Of a stretch of 8,415 nt of DNA, positions 5,946-8,415 are shown piece by piece (within the stretch, counting starts at the first letter, position 1; every line of letters starts with the position of its first letter). Under the pieces are notes generated by a model. That model was not told the DNA's origin, did no database searches, and saw only the letters and a program-made list of their open reading frames with translations. Both the position numbers and the translations under genes were made by a program. Source of the stretch: Phascolarctobacterium sp. (GTDB lineage Bacteria > Bacillota > Negativicutes > Acidaminococcales > Acidaminococcaceae). The stretch covers positions 1 through 8,415 of the forward strand of contig JAIHZV010000042.1 of the NCBI GenBank assembly GCA_022718015.1, in the 5' to 3' direction.

Positions 5946-7115
5946 TTAGAAGGTTACAGGCGTGCCATAGTAAGCGCACAGCAGAACCTGCTTCATCTGC
6001 TCCTTGTCAATCTTACGCGGATTGGAGCTCGTGCAGGGGTCAAGCACTGCGTTAGCAGCGATAGCATCTGCATGTTCTTGCAGAACTTCTTCACTCACGC
6101 CGTTTTCCTTATAGGTCTGTGCAATCTCCAGCTTCTTATTCAGCTCTTTTATGGAATCGACGAGCGCATTCGTCAGCTGCTCATCTGTCTTGCCGGGCAG
6201 ACCGATGTGGCGGGCAATCGCTGCATAACGCTCAGCGCACTCCTTCGCATTGAACTCGATGACCGACGGTAGCAAAATTGCGTTGCAGCAGCCATGCGGA
6301 ATGTGGAAGACAGCGCCAGTTTTATGTGCCAAGCTATGCGCAATGCCCAAAAGCGCATTGGAGAAAGCCATACCTGCAAGGCATTGAGCAATGTGCATCT
6401 TTTCACGCGCTGCCTTATCGCCATAGTAGCTGGCAACAATGCTATCATAAATGTCGCTGATAGCCTGCAGCGCCAGGGCATCCGAAAAATGACTGCGAGC
6501 CGTAGCAACATAGGCCTCAATAGCATGTGTCAGGGCGTCCATGCCCGTATGCGCCGTGAGCTTCTTCGGCATGGTCAGCGGAATGTCTGTATCCAAAATT
6601 GCAATATCCGGGGTAATTTCAAAATCAGCCAGCGGATATTTAATATCAGTCTTATAATCAGTGATAACGGAAAAGGCTGTAACCTCTGTTGCTGTGCCGC
6701 TCGTGGACGGAATAGCTACGAAAATTGCTTTATTGCGCAGCGGGGGAATCGTGAACGGGTCCTTGATATCCTCAAAGGTTTTCTCCGGATGCTCATAGAA
6801 GACCCACATCGCCTTAGCCGCATCAATCGGAGAGCCGCCGCCGATAGCCACAATTACATCCGGCTCGAAGGCGCGCATGGCTTCTGCACCACGAAAAACA
6901 GTTTCAATAGACGGATCAGGCTCAATACCTTCAAAAAGCTGCGTCTCCATGCCAATGTCATGCAGTACATCTTCCACCTTTTGTAAAAAGCCGCCACGCT
7001 TCATCGAGCTACCACCGGTAAAAATCATCGCCTTTTTGTGCCCCTTGAGCACCTTCAGCTCACTTATAGCACCAGCACCATAGTAAATGTCACGCGGTAA
7101 AGTAAATCTTGCCAT
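5946..7115 (-). CDS. Iron-containing alcohol dehydrogenase (group III)
   Basis: This 389-residue protein is a full-length Fe-ADH: a cytoplasmic NAD(P)-dependent enzyme interconverting alcohols and aldehydes, in fermentation usually reducing the aldehyde. The N-terminal dinucleotide domain shows TGGSS (33-37) and GGGSPIDAAK (92-101). The metal site has the expected four ligands: Asp193 and His197 in DALTH, His260 in AHSLAH, His274 in HIPHG. The PSTSGTATEVT and MPKKLTAHTGMDALTHAIEA stretches resemble the ADH half of AdhE and standalone ethanol/butanol-type enzymes. The start is ATG at 7115, 8 nt after AGGAGG; an in-frame GTG at 7124 overlaps that site. It is monocistronic, with a terminator on each side and its own promoter. 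The exact substrate is undetermined. Confidence 0.92.
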   Translation of the reverse strand: MARFTLPRDIYYGAGAISELKVLKGHKKAMIFTGGSSMKRGGFLQKVEDVLHDIGMETQLFEGIEPDPSIETVFRGAEAMRAFEPDVIVAIGGGSPIDAAKAMWVFYEHPEKTFEDIKDPFTIPPLRNKAIFVAIPSTSGTATEVTAFSVITDYKTDIKYPLADFEITPDIAILDTDIPLTMPKKLTAHTGMDALTHAIEAYVATARSHFSDALALQAISDIYDSIVASYYGDKAAREKMHIAQCLAGMAFSNALLGIAHSLAHKTGAVFHIPHGCCNAILLPSVIEFNAKECAERYAAIARHIGLPGKTDEQLTNALVDSIKELNKKLEIAQTYKENGVSEEVLQEHADAIAANAVLDPCTSSNPRKIDKEQMKQVLLCAYYGTPVTF

Positions 7116-7138
7116 AATACGCACCTCCTACGAAAATA

Positions 7139-7166
7139 ATTGTTAAGAAATCGGCTTCTTATTAAT
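7139..7166. promoter_or_regulatory. Palindrome at the dehydrogenase transcription start, candidate operator
   Basis: TAAGAA (7144-7149) and TTCTTA (7156-7161) are perfect inverted arms around a 6-bp centre, and the symmetry resumes outward as ATT (7139-7141) and AAT (7164-7166). The 28-bp element covers the predicted start of transcription, a usual repressor position. One flank reads TTGTTAA, like a half-site for the NADH sensor Rex, but the other flank does not match. The regulator is unknown. Confidence 0.45.
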
Positions 7167-7168
7167 AT

Positions 7169-7177
7169 ATTATATCA
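7169..7177 (-). promoter_or_regulatory. Extended -10 promoter of the alcohol dehydrogenase gene
   Basis: The minus strand reads TGATATAAT, an extended -10 with perfect TATAAT (7169-7174). The best -35-like sequence, TTGCCA, is 22 bp away, so recognition probably relies on the extended -10 or an activator. Transcription would start near 7162, about 47 nt before the ATG. Confidence 0.55.
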
Positions 7178-7242
7178 CTTCAGCGAGTGTTAGATATGGC
7201 AAATTTGCAAAATCTACTTTCTTAATTCACAGCTGTAAAAAG

Positions 7243-7284
7243 AAAACAGCAGCTGCAACACCAAAGTGTTTTAGCTGCTGTTTT
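7243..7284 (-). terminator. Terminator of the TonB-dependent receptor gene
   Basis: AAAACAGCAGCT (7243-7254) pairs perfectly over 12 bp with AGCTGCTGTTTT (7273-7284), and an inner 5-bp stem, AACAC with GTGTT, closes a CAAA tetraloop. On the minus strand it is followed by TTTTCTTTTT. It lies 36 nt after the receptor stop and shares its CAGCAGCT/AGCTGCTG core with the terminator on the other side of the dehydrogenase gene. Confidence 0.88.
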
Positions 7285-7319
7285 CGTATATAAAATGAAG
7301 ATGAGTATGATGAGCTTAA

Positions 7320-8415
7320 TTAAAATTCAAATTCTGCTGAAAGCATGAAGGAACGCGGATTGTTGAGCATGAATTTATTGGGTTGACCGGTCTGTGCAAT
7401 CCAATGGCTGTCATTAGCTACATTATAGCAAGCTGCAATGAATTTCACAGGAACACCATTAATATTCGTTTTGTGGCTTGCAAACAAATCCAAAGTAACG
7501 TGAGAAGGAATATCCAAAACTCTTGCAGTCTGACTATGAACAAATTTACCTGTACCTGTATAGCTCAAGCGACTAGTAAAGCTGGTATCCTCATCAGGCT
7601 TGTATTCTAAGCCCCAAACACCGCTCCATTTAACAGAACCGTGTGTCGGCAGGCCCTCAAATCGTTTGTCGGTAGTTACTTCTTGTTTAGCATCTAACCA
7701 TTCGAAGCCACCAAATGTATTCCACTTATCTGCCAGCTTCGCATCAACACTAAAATCAACGCCTTTAAAACGATTCTTGCCATTATTGCTTAACCAATAT
7801 TTGCTCGAATCAGCAGTGCTATAAGTTTTCAACGTATTAGGCTGTGTCATATCGAAATAAGCCAGGCTCATAGAAAGGTTTTCGCTAGGTTTAGCTTTAA
7901 TACCGAACTCAGTATTCTTCAGCTTTTGCGCATCTAAATACTCATTGGCATTGAGCGCATCGCCGCCATCTGGATCAACAAAGCTGCCGCGATTTCTTGC
8001 AACTGCTTGGGCAGCATAAACAGATAAATTATCTGTCGGCGCATAAGAGATACCGTATGTCGGAGCCCAATTATCATCCTTTATCTGCTCTGCTTGCCCA
8101 ACATAATTACCATGACGACGCGCAACTGCACCTACCAGCGTCAGCTTGCCAAGCTCAATTTTATCCATGATATTCAAGGTTACATCAGTCTCTTCATGGT
8201 TCAGCTTCTTCTTTAATTTATCAGATTCATCGGCGTCATTAAGTCCGGGCTTAAAAATAAGTCCTGTGTAAATATTGCCGGTAGTACCTAAATCCTTTCT
8301 AGGCTTACCAGTCTTGTAGTATTTGCGATGAGAGCGGTCGACAGAAACTACCACATTATGCTTGGCCATGCCTGTCATAAAGTCACCTTTTAAACCGGTC
8401 TGTAAATATTGATTT
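7320..8415 (-). CDS. TonB-dependent siderophore-type receptor (5' end outside window)
   Basis: The frame is open to the right edge (codons from 8412-8414 leftward), giving the C-terminal 364 residues. The ATG at 8378 is internal, since in-frame residues NQYLQTGLKGDF precede it. The part seen is the outer-membrane beta-barrel: alternating strands such as YGISYAPTDNLSVYAAQAVA, FGIKAKPSENLSMSLAYFDM and NRFKGVDFSVDAKL, a near-terminal YNVANDSHW segment, and the final PRSFMLSAEFEF ending in Phe, the usual barrel-assembly signal. Such receptors import ferric siderophores or similar chelates using TonB energy. The plug domain, TonB box and signal peptide are missing from the window. Base composition looks more A/T-rich than the racemase or phosphatase genes. 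The ligand is unknown. Confidence 0.92.
   Translation of the reverse strand, partial: NQYLQTGLKGDFMTGMAKHNVVVSVDRSHRKYYKTGKPRKDLGTTGNIYTGLIFKPGLNDADESDKLKKKLNHEETDVTLNIMDKIELGKLTLVGAVARRHGNYVGQAEQIKDDNWAPTYGISYAPTDNLSVYAAQAVARNRGSFVDPDGGDALNANEYLDAQKLKNTEFGIKAKPSENLSMSLAYFDMTQPNTLKTYSTADSSKYWLSNNGKNRFKGVDFSVDAKLADKWNTFGGFEWLDAKQEVTTDKRFEGLPTHGSVKWSGVWGLEYKPDEDTSFTSRLSYTGTGKFVHSQTARVLDIPSHVTLDLFASHKTNINGVPVKFIAACYNVANDSHWIAQTGQPNKFMLNNPRSFMLSAEFEF

Noticed and set aside
6294..6986. 230-codon open frame on the plus strand, antisense to the alcohol dehydrogenase
   Set aside because: The dehydrogenase on the other strand has all four metal ligands and a proper start; this frame has no motif.
7116..7124. 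GTG at 7124 as the alcohol dehydrogenase start
   Set aside because: It overlaps the AGGAGG that serves the ATG at 7115.
7139..7166. A true Rex operator at the dehydrogenase promoter
   Set aside because: Only one flank reads TTGTTAA; the partner half and the expected spacing are missing, so only a generic operator is proposed.
8376..8378. ATG at 8378 as the true start of the TonB-dependent receptor
   Set aside because: The frame stays open to the window edge with barrel-like residues, and the visible protein lacks signal peptide and plug, so the gene continues beyond the window.
1..8415. CRISPR arrays, insertion sequences, tRNA genes or riboswitches
   Set aside because: No regularly spaced repeats, transposase motifs, cloverleaf sequences or recognisable aptamer cores were seen on reading both strands; intergenic regions are short and explained by promoters and terminators.

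Overview
The window looks like chromosomal DNA from a diderm Firmicute, most likely class Negativicutes (a Selenomonadales/Veillonellales-type anaerobe). It combines Gram-positive-style AGGAGG ribosome binding sites, TTG/GTG starts and U-tract terminators with a TonB-dependent outer-membrane receptor, which monoderm Firmicutes lack. The species cannot be named from this stretch. No rRNA, tRNA, CRISPR array, insertion sequence or phage gene was seen.

Layout from left to right. (1) 1-393, minus: N-terminal 131 residues of an XRE-type HTH regulator that runs off the left edge, with its own promoter and a palindrome near its transcription start. (2) 497-1774, minus: LarA-family nickel-pincer hydroxyacid racemase. 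(3) 1866-2738, minus: ten-helix EamA/DMT transporter. (4) 2964-3917, plus: DUF362 protein starting with TTG, behind a promoter with a 19-bp spacer and a MerR-type dyad. (5) 3999-4508, plus: small flavin reductase-like protein. (6) 4557-5819, minus: purple-acid-phosphatase-like lipoprotein, convergent with the flavin gene across a shared terminator. (7) 5946-7115, minus: iron-containing alcohol dehydrogenase flanked by two similar terminators. (8) 7320-8415, minus: C-terminal 364 residues of a TonB-dependent siderophore-type receptor, cut by the right edge.

Most genes appear to be short, independently controlled units rather than one operon. Promoter-like sequences can be read in front of seven of the eight genes; the receptor's start lies outside the window. 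The only likely co-transcribed pair is DUF362 plus flavin reductase, because no terminator separates them. The themes are anaerobic hydroxyacid/alcohol metabolism (LarA homologue, Fe-ADH, transporter), flavin/redox chemistry, and envelope functions (phosphatase lipoprotein, metal-chelate receptor).

Two observations stand out. First, the DUF362 promoter and the promoter of the distant phosphatase gene match at 24 of 31 positions, including the 19-bp spacer and a TAGAG-N4-CTCAAAG dyad. This suggests one MerR-family activator, not encoded here, controls both. Second, the DUF362 protein and the LarA homologue share an ungapped HxxxGFGGxxKxxxxGxA block. It places the DUF362 His163 and Lys173 on LarA's catalytic His and cofactor-bearing Lys, which raises the possibility that DUF362 is a remote LarA relative.
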